DNA of 64,000 nt from Planococcus sp. MER TA 32b (lineage in GTDB: Bacteria; Bacillota; Bacilli; Bacillales_A; Planococcaceae): assembly GCA_023715185.1 (NCBI GenBank), contig JAMCAN010000001.1, positions 310,001-374,000 of the forward strand, written 5' to 3'. The number at the start of each line of letters is the position of its first letter. Within the stretch, counting starts at the first letter, position 1. Made by a program: the position numbers and the translations under genes. This document shows positions 26,306 to 34,842 of this stretch, piece after piece. Under the pieces are notes generated by a model. That model saw nothing but the letters and a program-made list of their open reading frames with translations. It was not told where the DNA came from and did no database searches.

Positions 26306-28348
26306 ATGAAAATTGAAGTGGCCAAGTATGAAAGAATGGCTGAAACAGGAAGTTCGTTATTAAAATTACTACAAAATAATGACACACCATTATTGGATCT
26401 TTTAGTAAGAGAATCTGTACAAAACAGCTTAGATGCAGCATTATCTAATAAAAAATCAGTCATAGTTGATATTGGTATGAAGGAATTCTCAAGCGATATA
26501 TTAGTAAATCACTTAGAAGGTATTCAAAACGAACTTAAGTTAAGGTTTGGTAACACTAAATCTAAAGCTATTTATATTTCCGATACTAATACTGTGGGTC
26601 TTACAGGTCCGGTTTATGCAGAAGATGTGGAAGGGCATGACTATGGAAATTTACAAAAATTAATTTACAACATTGGTACACCTCAAGAGAAAGAGGGCGC
26701 AGGTGGATCATGGGGACTAGGGAAAACTGTTTATTTTAGATTTGGAATCGGATTGGTAATTTATTATACTAGAATAAAAAACGATTATGAGGAATTTGAA
26801 GAACGGCTAGCGGTAACTATGGTCGAAAACGAAAAAAGCGATAAAGCAATCCTTCCTGCTAAAGATAATAAACCTAAACGTGGGTTAGCTTGGTGGGGAC
26901 AGCTTGCTGATGACGGGAGTACTATTCCTATTACAGATTCCAATGAAATCGAAGAAATTCTTGATATATTCTCTATTCCGAAATTTAAGGATGATGAAAC
27001 AGGTACTAAAATTATTATTCCCTTTATAAATGAAGAAAAGTTACTGCCGAAAGAGAGGTTATGGTGGAATTCTTCAGTTGAGAATTACCTTAAAGTGAGT
27101 TTTCAAAGGTGGTATGGTGTCAGAATCGATAATCCAAATTATCCGTATGGAAGTTGGTTAGATGCTAAGGTTGGAGGGAATTCAATTAATTTTGAAGAAA
27201 TGGAACCATTGTTCCAAATTCTTCAAACTCTTTATAATGGTGCTGTAAGTGAGAATAACTCTAAAGTAAATTTCCCTCGACTAGATATTAAATACAACAT
27301 CAGTGATATAAATATAAGGAAGGAATTTAAAGTTACTTCTGGCGGGAATGCTGGAAAGGTAGCATTTTCAAAGTTTAATCTAAATGACTTGAAAATGCTT
27401 CCGCCAGAAAATAGATATAGTCCATATAACTATATAAATATTGAAAATAATTCAGAAAGTGGAAATCCACCCATATTGCTATATACGAGGAAACCAGGAA
27501 TGGTAGTAAGCTATGAAATTGATGGAGCTTGGTGTAACGATATTCCTAACGCTTCGGAAAATGAATTCATTATCGGTTTATTCGTGCCAAATTCAAATAG
27601 CGAATTCAAAAGCGAATATATGGAAGAATATACTAATCTAGAAGGGTATTTAAGAGGAAGTGAAAAGGCCGATCATACTTCTTGGAAAGATTTAATCAAT
27701 CCAGAGAAAAAAATTACTGTAATTTCAAGGATACAAAATAACGTTTCAAGAGCTATTAGAGAAAAGTATTTAGAGGATAAAGAAAAATTACAAAAAGGAA
27801 AAAGAAGTGCTCTAAGTAAGTCGCTTGCAAATAAATTGTTACCTCCCCAAAATTTTGGCAGAAAGCCTACTGGTAAAAATAAGCCTAATACAAAAAAAGG
27901 AGGTAAAAAACTCTCGAAAAGTAACTTTAATATAAACAACCAGTATATTGATGACCGAGGCATAATGCATATAGAATTTGAACTTGAATCACCTAAATTA
28001 TTTAATTCGGTGGTTGAAGTGGTAGTACTTTCTGAAAACGGGATAATCAAAGGAGATAGTTGGGAAAGTGAAAAGGGAGTAGGGACTGATTTTCCATTAA
28101 AAATTAAAGAGGTCAAAGTTCTTAGTTTTGGTACGGTGGGCGCAGATGGCACTCGAAATCCTAAAGAAGAGGGAACTCTACCTATTGCTTTGATTAGAAC
28201 GAAAGAAACCAATACTGCATGTGGTATAGCATACACTGGTACAAATAAAAATGGTTTTTTAGAAGGCACTTTAAAAATTGAGCGAAAAGATCCTTACATT
28301 CAGCCCTCTATTTCACTTTCATCAGTGGAGGTGAAGAGCAATGACTAA
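26306..28348 (+). CDS. GHKL-type (MutL/Hsp90/MORC-like) ATPase of a defense system
   Basis: This 680-residue protein has N-terminal Bergerat-fold motifs: LVRESVQNSLDAAL (N box, ~33-46), IYISDTNTVGLTG (G1 region, ~89-101), GAGGSWGLGKTVYF (G2 lid, ~131-144) and DDETGTKIIIPFI (G3). The C-terminal half is a basic linker plus a beta-rich domain of unknown role. It starts 2 nt after the Z1 stop and overlaps the next gene by 8 nt. It fits the prokaryotic MORC-like group known to accompany Z1 proteins, methylases and REase-fold proteins. It probably acts as an ATP-gated clamp on DNA. Confidence 0.87.
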   Translation: MKIEVAKYERMAETGSSLLKLLQNNDTPLLDLLVRESVQNSLDAALSNKKSVIVDIGMKEFSSDILVNHLEGIQNELKLRFGNTKSKAIYISDTNTVGLTGPVYAEDVEGHDYGNLQKLIYNIGTPQEKEGAGGSWGLGKTVYFRFGIGLVIYYTRIKNDYEEFEERLAVTMVENEKSDKAILPAKDNKPKRGLAWWGQLADDGSTIPITDSNEIEEILDIFSIPKFKDDETGTKIIIPFINEEKLLPKERLWWNSSVENYLKVSFQRWYGVRIDNPNYPYGSWLDAKVGGNSINFEEMEPLFQILQTLYNGAVSENNSKVNFPRLDIKYNISDINIRKEFKVTSGGNAGKVAFSKFNLNDLKMLPPENRYSPYNYINIENNSESGNPPILLYTRKPGMVVSYEIDGAWCNDIPNASENEFIIGLFVPNSNSEFKSEYMEEYTNLEGYLRGSEKADHTSWKDLINPEKKITVISRIQNNVSRAIREKYLEDKEKLQKGKRSALSKSLANKLLPPQNFGRKPTGKNKPNTKKGGKKLSKSNFNINNQYIDDRGIMHIEFELESPKLFNSVVEVVVLSENGIIKGDSWESEKGVGTDFPLKIKEVKVLSFGTVGADGTRNPKEEGTLPIALIRTKETNTACGIAYTGTNKNGFLEGTLKIERKDPYIQPSISLSSVEVKSND

Positions 28349-29303
28349 TGATTTAAAGTTTTTTAGAGAACTTGATGAGAAACTTTTCATGAAAATTGGA
28401 TATCAAACATCAACAATGAAATTCCAATATGCTTTAGATAACAAGATTGTTGATATGGAACTAGAAGATAAAGAAGGCGTATTAAATAACGAAACTGTTT
28501 ATCTTGAAGACAGAGACGGTGTGTGGAACGCTGAAGAACATAACTTAATTATATCAATGAATTATTATATAAATAATCCAAGCTTTTTATTTAATGAAAA
28601 TGGAATAGCTCTACCGGGAGCTGAAATTGGAGTTGCACTAAACTGGTATTCAAAAAGTTCAAATCAACGAGGAATTGAACATTTAGGTGTTATTAAAGCT
28701 GATCTGGAAGGCGCTTACCAAGATGAGCTGAAATATACTTTTAGAAAAAAACAGTTATTGGGTGACGTTACAATTGAACTCATTTTATATCTTGCGTGTG
28801 AGTCTAACGAAAAGCATCCTTATTATGCTGATCAGGTTGGCACAGTTCTAGGAACTTTAGATACTCGTTATTTAATTATAGATGGTCACGGCTCTGCATT
28901 TCCAATCGCTGAGGTATATTCACCTGAGAGACCACTTTGGTTTGTAACTTTTAATTTTACAGATCCAATGAGTGACCCTTTTACAGAAGAATATGTTTGT
29001 ATAAATCTAAATACTGCCCATAGAAACTTCCATTTAATAAGTGGGAAAAAAGGTATGTCTGATAGTCCTTTACTGAGTGAGGTTATTGCAGGGGCTTTAC
29101 AGGTGATTGTTCAAAAAGTAATGGAGGATGAAGAAAGTGAGAATATCCTAAGCGGAAATGGGTTTGAAGATGGTACAATAGCTCAAGCTGTATTTTACTT
29201 TTTAACGAATTTTGATTGGGATATCTCCTCTCCAGAACAGCTAGCTGAATCGATTAGACAAGACTGGGAAACAAGAATCGGTGGTGAAGAAGCTGATGTT
29301 TAG
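28341..29303 (+). CDS. Uncharacterised protein of the Z1/GHKL operon (320 aa)
   Basis: I do not recognise this 320-residue acidic, soluble protein. Visible features include NNPSFLFNENGIALPGAEIG near residue 75 and ELILYLACESNEKHPYYADQ near 155. YLIIDGHGSAFPIAEVYSPE, PLWFVTFNFTDPMSDPFTEE and INLNTAHRNFHL follow. No nuclease or ATPase motif is obvious. It overlaps the GHKL stop by 8 nt and the next gene overlaps its own end, so it is translationally coupled. It is therefore probably a structural or sensor subunit of the same complex. Confidence 0.8.
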   Translation: MTNDLKFFRELDEKLFMKIGYQTSTMKFQYALDNKIVDMELEDKEGVLNNETVYLEDRDGVWNAEEHNLIISMNYYINNPSFLFNENGIALPGAEIGVALNWYSKSSNQRGIEHLGVIKADLEGAYQDELKYTFRKKQLLGDVTIELILYLACESNEKHPYYADQVGTVLGTLDTRYLIIDGHGSAFPIAEVYSPERPLWFVTFNFTDPMSDPFTEEYVCINLNTAHRNFHLISGKKGMSDSPLLSEVIAGALQVIVQKVMEDEESENILSGNGFEDGTIAQAVFYFLTNFDWDISSPEQLAESIRQDWETRIGGEEADV

Positions 29304-29961
29304 TATGAATAAAAAAGAAGCAGCAGAAGTGTTTGAAACACTGAAAAGAAAAGGGTTGGAAAACTTTCAACCTAGTTCTGAATTTAACGATATTCATATA
29401 ATTTTAAATAAAAAATACAATGAAATAAGAGATTATCAAAATATTAATTTGTATGAGCGGGATCTTCGTTTCGCCATATATTTATATGATAATTTATATA
29501 AGTACTTTGGCTTTTCTGAACGTGATGCTTCTAAAGATGAAAATTGGAGGTTTATTTCGTTAAACATACTTCCGAACATAATTTATGATCGATGGGATGG
29601 ATTTCACGAAGCTAGATTCTACAATGATTCACGGCGTATGTGGCTTAAATCACTATGGTGGTACATATACTTATCTTGGCAAGGCAGTTCAGTTGAAACT
29701 TTTGATATTTTAAAGAATAACACTACCGATGATTTGGTTCAGTTGGTTGAAAGACCTGGAAGCAAAGGTTATCGAGTTGAACTGTCTAGAGAGTTAATGA
29801 AGCAATATAGCTATCTTGACAAAACTAATAGAAATCAACTTTTTAGAAAAGTAATGAAGTTAAATACTGCACGAGTAAAAATAATTGAACCCTCTTTAAC
29901 CAAAGGAGGAAGTGAGCAATACGTAAAGGAGCTTTTCGATTACTTTGACAAAAATAATTAA
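29296..29961 (+). CDS. Uncharacterised protein of the Z1/GHKL operon (~221 aa)
   Basis: This protein of about 221 residues is rich in aromatic and basic residues: YERDLRFAIYLYDNLYKYFG, RWDGFHEARFYNDSRRMWLK and SLWWYIYLSWQGSS. I have a weak impression of a DUF6339-like family but cannot confirm it. It is probably a helical DNA-associated subunit. Possible starts are GTG 29281, ATG 29296 and ATG 29305; 29296 gives the best spacing to GGTGG. It overlaps the previous stop and the following methyltransferase start, so it is coupled to both. Confidence 0.75.
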   Translation: MFSMNKKEAAEVFETLKRKGLENFQPSSEFNDIHIILNKKYNEIRDYQNINLYERDLRFAIYLYDNLYKYFGFSERDASKDENWRFISLNILPNIIYDRWDGFHEARFYNDSRRMWLKSLWWYIYLSWQGSSVETFDILKNNTTDDLVQLVERPGSKGYRVELSRELMKQYSYLDKTNRNQLFRKVMKLNTARVKIIEPSLTKGGSEQYVKELFDYFDKNN

Positions 29962-31288
29962 TGAACAATTAGAGGTAATTGATTTATTTTCAGGTTGTGG
30001 TGGATTGGCCTTGGGTTTTCAAAGCGAAGGTATGAATATTAAAAGTGGGATGGAATTAGACGGTTCTGCTGCAAACACGGCATCGTATAATTTGCATTGG
30101 AAGCATGGGATTGATAATGAACACTTATGTGGTGATGTAACTTTAGCGAATGGTGATGATTTTGCAAATTACAACAAACCTATAGTAATAGGTGGTCCTC
30201 CTTGCCAAGCTTACTCAATGGCAGGGAGGGCTAAACTTAACTCTTTAGGTGAAGAAAGACATGTGTTCAAAGACAGTAGAGGTGCATTATTTCAAGATTT
30301 TTTAAGAATAGCAATAGAATTAAATGCTAGAGCCGTTGTAATGGAAAATGTACCGGAATCTGTTAACTATAATGGCGTTAATATTCCGGAAACAGTCTGT
30401 GGAATATTGACTGAAAATGGATACAATGCCATTTGGACGGTATTAAATTCCGCTGATTTTGGAGTTCCGCAAATCAGAGAACGAGTATTTGTAATTGCTA
30501 TCAAAAAGGAGTTAGGAAATATTGAGCACCTTCCTAAGCCTACTCATAAAAGACCAGACCCTAATTTCAGAACAATGAACGAAGGAAGATTTGCTGGTTT
30601 TTCTCAAACAAAGTATTTTAATTTTCCATTGCCGGCAAAAGAAAGTTTGCCGAAGTGGATTACTGTTAAAGAAGCAATATCAGACTTGCCTATTCTTTTC
30701 CCTACATCAACGTCAGTTTATAAGTTGCATAATCAAGAATTGACATTACCTTATCAATCCCCCCCGCAAAGTGATTATCAAAAATTAATGAGAAGTAGTG
30801 TAAGGATAGATGGAGTCAGTGGAAACGGATTTAGAAATACTAAGAGGGATTTTAAAATTTTCGAACAAATGGCTGCTAATGATAATTATCGAGATGCACA
30901 TGATATCGCCATGAAAATGTTGGCAAAGGAATGTATTAAAAAAAAGATAAAAGCAAAAACTCATCCCAACCAATACGAGGTTTTAAAGAAGAGTATTGTT
31001 CCCCCTTATTCAATAAACAAGTTTTTAACTAAGTGGAGAAAGTTGGATCCACATAAGCCGTCTCACACTTTAGTGGCTCATTTAGGAACGGATACCTACA
31101 GTCATATTCACCCATGGGAGCCTAGAGGAATTTCTGTTAGGGAAGCGGCTCGATTACAATCGTTTCCAGATGATTTTTATTTTAATTGTTCAATGACAGA
31201 AGCCTTTAAACAAATTGGAAATGCAGTACCCCCTTTATTATCTAAAGCTGTTGCAGCAGCTTTAAGAAAAAATCTAGGAGAGAATTGA
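29945..31288 (+). CDS. DNA (cytosine-5-)-methyltransferase 1
   Basis: This 447-residue protein has the full C5-MTase motif order: I (DLFSGCGGLALGF), IV (GGPPCQAYSMAGR, catalytic Cys), VI (VMENVPES), VIII (QIRERVFVIA), IX (REAARLQSFPDDF) and X (QIGNAVPPLL). The region between VIII and IX (~180 residues) is the target-recognition domain; it contains PSHTLVAHLGTDTYSHIHP. The TTG start overlaps the previous gene by 17 nt and has AAAGGAG upstream. It modifies cytosine in an unknown site, probably to protect host DNA from the system encoded around it. Confidence 0.95.
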   Translation: MTKIINEQLEVIDLFSGCGGLALGFQSEGMNIKSGMELDGSAANTASYNLHWKHGIDNEHLCGDVTLANGDDFANYNKPIVIGGPPCQAYSMAGRAKLNSLGEERHVFKDSRGALFQDFLRIAIELNARAVVMENVPESVNYNGVNIPETVCGILTENGYNAIWTVLNSADFGVPQIRERVFVIAIKKELGNIEHLPKPTHKRPDPNFRTMNEGRFAGFSQTKYFNFPLPAKESLPKWITVKEAISDLPILFPTSTSVYKLHNQELTLPYQSPPQSDYQKLMRSSVRIDGVSGNGFRNTKRDFKIFEQMAANDNYRDAHDIAMKMLAKECIKKKIKAKTHPNQYEVLKKSIVPPYSINKFLTKWRKLDPHKPSHTLVAHLGTDTYSHIHPWEPRGISVREAARLQSFPDDFYFNCSMTEAFKQIGNAVPPLLSKAVAAALRKNLGEN

Positions 31289-31299
31289 GGTCATTAAAA

Positions 31300-32220
31300 A
31301 TGAAGTCAATTGAAGAAATAAGGAATTATTTCTCTTCTATTAAACCTGGAAATTTAATTCAACTTAGTAGTTATGGCGATAAATATCCAGCTTGGGTTTT
31401 TAGAGATCATGGAAAATTTGGTGTAGCTATAGAAGTATCAAATAGCTTCAATATTAATGAAAGATTTTCTAATGCTAGGTTTTATACAGAAAAAATATGG
31501 ATGAATAATGAGGAATTAAACTTTTTATGGCTATCTTCCAGTACTGAAGAATTGCGATATGAATTTGCTTCTATTTGTGCTGTTTTTCTTGATGTAGGCA
31601 TCAATGGTGAGGATAGAATAAGAATCTTAGAAGATCCATTGGAATGGTGGAATAGTTACAAAGAATTAGTAGGAAATAAAACATACCTTAAAGAACCTTA
31701 TAGTCTGTTGGGAGAAATGATATCCTTTTATTATATTTATCGATTCGACAAGACAGCAACTTGGGGCGGGCCGAAAGCAGCAAGTATAGATATTTCATCC
31801 ATTAATGAGCTTGTTGAAGTAAAATCAACAGTTTTAAAATATGATAATGTGATTCAAGTATCAAGTCAGTATCAATTAAGTGTTGATAGAGATCAAAGTT
31901 TATATTTTTGTCGGTTTGAAGAAGCTGACTATGGATATTCCATTAATGATTTAGCAACTAGATTAATTTCGAATGGTTACCCAGAAGAAAAATTAGAAGA
32001 AGTATTGACTAGTCAAGGATTTGAAAAAAATATGTCAATTAGAGACAAAAAATATGAGTTACTTGAAATGAAGAAATATAAGATTGATTCAAGTTTCCCT
32101 ATAATTGACTTTAATTCAGTTGTACCCAGTAAATTTGCGGATCACATTATAAAAATTACTTATACTATCGATTTAACAGGAATCAACTCTAAAGCCATAA
32201 GTAAAAATTTTCTAAGTTAA
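31300..32220 (+). CDS. PD-(D/E)XK-fold protein, DUF4420-like
   Basis: This protein of about 306 residues shows the family core SLLGEMISFYYIYRF (Glu helix), then TWGGPKAASIDISSINELVEVKSTV, where VEVKST is the E-x-K half of a PD-(D/E)XK site. IQVSSQYQLSVDRD follows. DUF4420 proteins are found with Z1 and MutL-like proteins in the reported Mza-type defense systems (recalled from the literature). It is a candidate nuclease of the complex. I chose ATG 31300 because GAGGT lies ~8 nt upstream; a TTG at 31285 overlaps the methylase stop. Confidence 0.82.
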   Translation: MKSIEEIRNYFSSIKPGNLIQLSSYGDKYPAWVFRDHGKFGVAIEVSNSFNINERFSNARFYTEKIWMNNEELNFLWLSSSTEELRYEFASICAVFLDVGINGEDRIRILEDPLEWWNSYKELVGNKTYLKEPYSLLGEMISFYYIYRFDKTATWGGPKAASIDISSINELVEVKSTVLKYDNVIQVSSQYQLSVDRDQSLYFCRFEEADYGYSINDLATRLISNGYPEEKLEEVLTSQGFEKNMSIRDKKYELLEMKKYKIDSSFPIIDFNSVVPSKFADHIIKITYTIDLTGINSKAISKNFLS

Positions 32221-32320
32221 ATTAATAATTTTCAATTGCCTGTAATTCAAAATGAATTACGGGCATTAAATGATAAGAAAACAAGAGAATTAAAAGAGGA
32301 AAATTGAACTGTTTTCGATG

Positions 32321-32346
32321 CACGGGAATATATGTTCGTGTATAAT
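32321..32346 (+). promoter_or_regulatory. Promoter with LexA-like imperfect palindrome upstream of methyltransferase 2
   Basis: TATAAT at 32341-32346 is a good -10. Immediately before it lies GGGAATATATGTTCG, which matches the GAAC-N4-GTTC LexA core except for T in place of C, inside the wider arms CACG/CGTG. No good -35 is visible, which could fit regulated expression. The 160-bp gap also holds a hairpin, GCCTGTAATTC/GAATTACGGGC (32236-32264). Confidence 0.4.
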
Positions 32347-32379
32347 TTATCTCAATAGCATTGTGAAGGAGTGAATTTA

Positions 32380-33462
32380 ATGCAAAATGGAAAGCCAACA
32401 GTAATAGACATGTTTTCGGGGTGCGGAGGACTTTCAAGAGGCTTTATGGACGCTGGATATAAAGTGCTATTAGGAGTAGACAATGAAGAAATTGCATTAA
32501 AAACCTTTAGAGAAAATCATGGAGAAGCAAAAACTTTAAAAACAGATTTATTTAATCCCTTTGCTATTGAAGAAATGAAAAATATTATCGATGGAGAAAA
32601 AGTGGATTTAATTATAGGAGGACCGCCATGTCAAGGATTCTCACTGACTGGTACTAGAAAGGAAAATGATGAAAGAAATACTTTATTCAGATCGATGGTC
32701 AAAGCTGTAGAATCTTTCGAGCCCCAAGCGTTTGTCTTAGAAAATGTTCCGGGCTTAGGCACTCTATATAATGGAAAAGCAAAAGAAGAAATTCTAGAAA
32801 GTTTTCATGAGCTAGGCTATAAAGTTTCTTACAAAGTTCTCTTTGCCCCAGACTATGGAGTTCCTCAGATTAGGAAAAGAATTTTCTTTGTTGGTGTCAA
32901 GAGCAATGAACTCTTTGAATTTCCGCTCCCAACTCATTCGCCGGATAATTATGTAACTTGTGGCGAAGCTATTAGTGATTTACATGATAGAATTGATGGT
33001 TATGGAATAGAAGAGGATGACTATATGACTCCTCCATTAACTGAGTACCAACAATTAATGCGAGCTAAATCAATTAAATTATATAATCACATAGGAACAA
33101 AACATACTGAGTTAGTTAAAGAAGTGATTTCTCATGTTCCTGAAGGCGGTAACTTCAAAGATCTTCCGCCTGGATTAGGTGAAAGCAGAAAATTTAATGA
33201 GGCATGGACAAGATATCATAGCCAAAAACCTTCAAAAACAATTGATACTGGTCATAGAAATCATTTTCATTATAAATTTAACCGAGTTCCCACGGTGCGA
33301 GAAAATGCAAGACTTCAAACCTTTACTGACGATTTTAGATTTTATGGTACAAAAACTCAGCAGTATAGACAAGTTGGGAATGCTGTTCCCCCAATGTTGG
33401 GATATCACATCGCTCAGAAGCTGAAAGCATACATTAGGGAAACTGAAGAAGTGAGCTTGTAA
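32380..33462 (+). CDS. DNA (cytosine-5-)-methyltransferase 2
   Basis: This protein of about 360 residues has motifs I (DMFSGCGGLSRGF), IV (GGPPCQGFSLTG), VI (VLENVPG), VIII (QIRKRIFFVG), IX (RENARLQTFTDDF) and X (QVGNAVPPML). Its target-recognition region is shorter than, and unlike, those of the two flanking methylases; it contains HNHFHYKFNRVPT-type sequence near the end. ATG 32380 has AAGGAG 8 nt upstream. It has its own promoter region and overlaps the next gene by 1 nt (TAATG). Confidence 0.95.
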   Translation: MQNGKPTVIDMFSGCGGLSRGFMDAGYKVLLGVDNEEIALKTFRENHGEAKTLKTDLFNPFAIEEMKNIIDGEKVDLIIGGPPCQGFSLTGTRKENDERNTLFRSMVKAVESFEPQAFVLENVPGLGTLYNGKAKEEILESFHELGYKVSYKVLFAPDYGVPQIRKRIFFVGVKSNELFEFPLPTHSPDNYVTCGEAISDLHDRIDGYGIEEDDYMTPPLTEYQQLMRAKSIKLYNHIGTKHTELVKEVISHVPEGGNFKDLPPGLGESRKFNEAWTRYHSQKPSKTIDTGHRNHFHYKFNRVPTVRENARLQTFTDDFRFYGTKTQQYRQVGNAVPPMLGYHIAQKLKAYIRETEEVSL

Positions 33463-34727
33463 TGAAGAAGTATAATACTATTGATATATTTGCGGGCTGT
33501 GGGGGACTTACAGAGGGTTTTAAAAGAACAAATTCATATAATGTAATTGCAGCTGTTGAATGGGAAAAAGCTCCAGCTGCAAACTTAGTGAAAAGACTAG
33601 AAGAAAAATGGAATTATGAGGATGCGGAAGAAAGAGTTTTAAGATTTGATTTACAACAGACAGATGAATTATTTAACGGATGGCATGACGATGAAAAGTA
33701 TGGCTCTCATAAAGGATTGGATCATTTAGTCAGCAATCAAGAAATTGATGTTATTATTGGAGGTCCTCCTTGTCAAGCATATTCTTTAGCTGGAAGAGTT
33801 AGAGATAAAGATGGAATGATAAATGATTACAGAAATTATTTGTTTGAAAGCTACTTGAGAGTCGTAAAGAAATATAAACCTAAAGCCTTTATATTTGAAA
33901 ATGTTCCAGGAATGTTTAGTGCAAAGCCGGGTGGAAAACTAGTTACAGATTTAATTAGAGCTGAGATTGAAGACGCGGGATATGTAATAGTCGATGACTT
34001 GAAAAAGCATGCTTTAATAGATGTAACCGAATATGGTATTCCTCAAAAAAGAAATAGAGTAATCATTTTGGCTTTGAGTAAAGACTATTATCTTAATCCG
34101 CAAATAGTGCTTCACGAATTTTATGAAAGTATTCTTCCATCTTATAAAGAACGTCGGCGGACTGTTAAAGATGCCATATATGATCTGCCCAAATTATATC
34201 CAGCAGTTCAGGATTATAAATTTGAAGGAAAAATGTATTCACATCATATAAATAATAATAGAGTTTTAAATCATCAACCCAGATACCATAGCAAAAGGGA
34301 TATTGAAATTTTTAAAGAATTAGCACTCGATATTGAAAATAAAATTTACAAATATGCATCAACAGAATCTTTAAAAATGCTATACACATTAAAAACCGGA
34401 AAATCATCAAATATTCATAAATACCATGTTTTAAAATGGGATTCTCCAAGCAATACAATTCCTGCTCACCTTTATAAAGATGGGTTAAGGCATATACATC
34501 CTGATTCTTCGCAAGCAAGATCTATTACTGTTAGAGAAGCAGCTAGACTACAAACTTTTGATGATGACTATGAATTTATAAGTAATATTGGTGATAATTA
34601 TAAAATGATTGGTAATGCTGTTCCTCCTAAGTTGGCTGAGAAATTAGCATTTGCTTTAAAAGAAATATTATCACCAGTTTACCAAGTGAAAAAAACATCA
34701 AGTAATGATTTGTTAACATTTTTTTAA
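33462..34727 (+). CDS. DNA (cytosine-5-)-methyltransferase 3
   Basis: This 421-residue protein has motifs I (DIFAGCGGLTEGF), IV (GGPPCQAYSLAGR), VI (IFENVPG), VIII (QKRNRVIIL), IX (REAARLQTFDDDY) and X (MIGNAVPPKL). It shares PCQAYS-AGR and the segment before motif IX (SNTIPAHLYKDGLRHIHP) with methyltransferase 1 and not with 2, so 1 and 3 are closer relatives. The start is coupled to methyltransferase 2 by TAATG. Two methylases in tandem often modify the two strands of an asymmetric site. A terminator follows. Confidence 0.95.
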   Translation: MKKYNTIDIFAGCGGLTEGFKRTNSYNVIAAVEWEKAPAANLVKRLEEKWNYEDAEERVLRFDLQQTDELFNGWHDDEKYGSHKGLDHLVSNQEIDVIIGGPPCQAYSLAGRVRDKDGMINDYRNYLFESYLRVVKKYKPKAFIFENVPGMFSAKPGGKLVTDLIRAEIEDAGYVIVDDLKKHALIDVTEYGIPQKRNRVIILALSKDYYLNPQIVLHEFYESILPSYKERRRTVKDAIYDLPKLYPAVQDYKFEGKMYSHHINNNRVLNHQPRYHSKRDIEIFKELALDIENKIYKYASTESLKMLYTLKTGKSSNIHKYHVLKWDSPSNTIPAHLYKDGLRHIHPDSSQARSITVREAARLQTFDDDYEFISNIGDNYKMIGNAVPPKLAEKLAFALKEILSPVYQVKKTSSNDLLTFF

Positions 34728-34752
34728 GCAGCCCATGGCTGTTTTTTTTTTA
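34727..34752 (+). terminator. Terminator after methyltransferase 3
   Basis: CAGCC-CAT-GGCTG is followed by ten T residues. It separates the methylase unit from the PLD nuclease gene. Confidence 0.75.
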
Positions 34753-34842
34753 TATATTTTTTAATAGAAATTTCCTGTTAATAACTTTTATGTATTTCTA
34801 AAGTCATGTGATGTATGATTGGTAAATATAGGGGGGAAAGAA

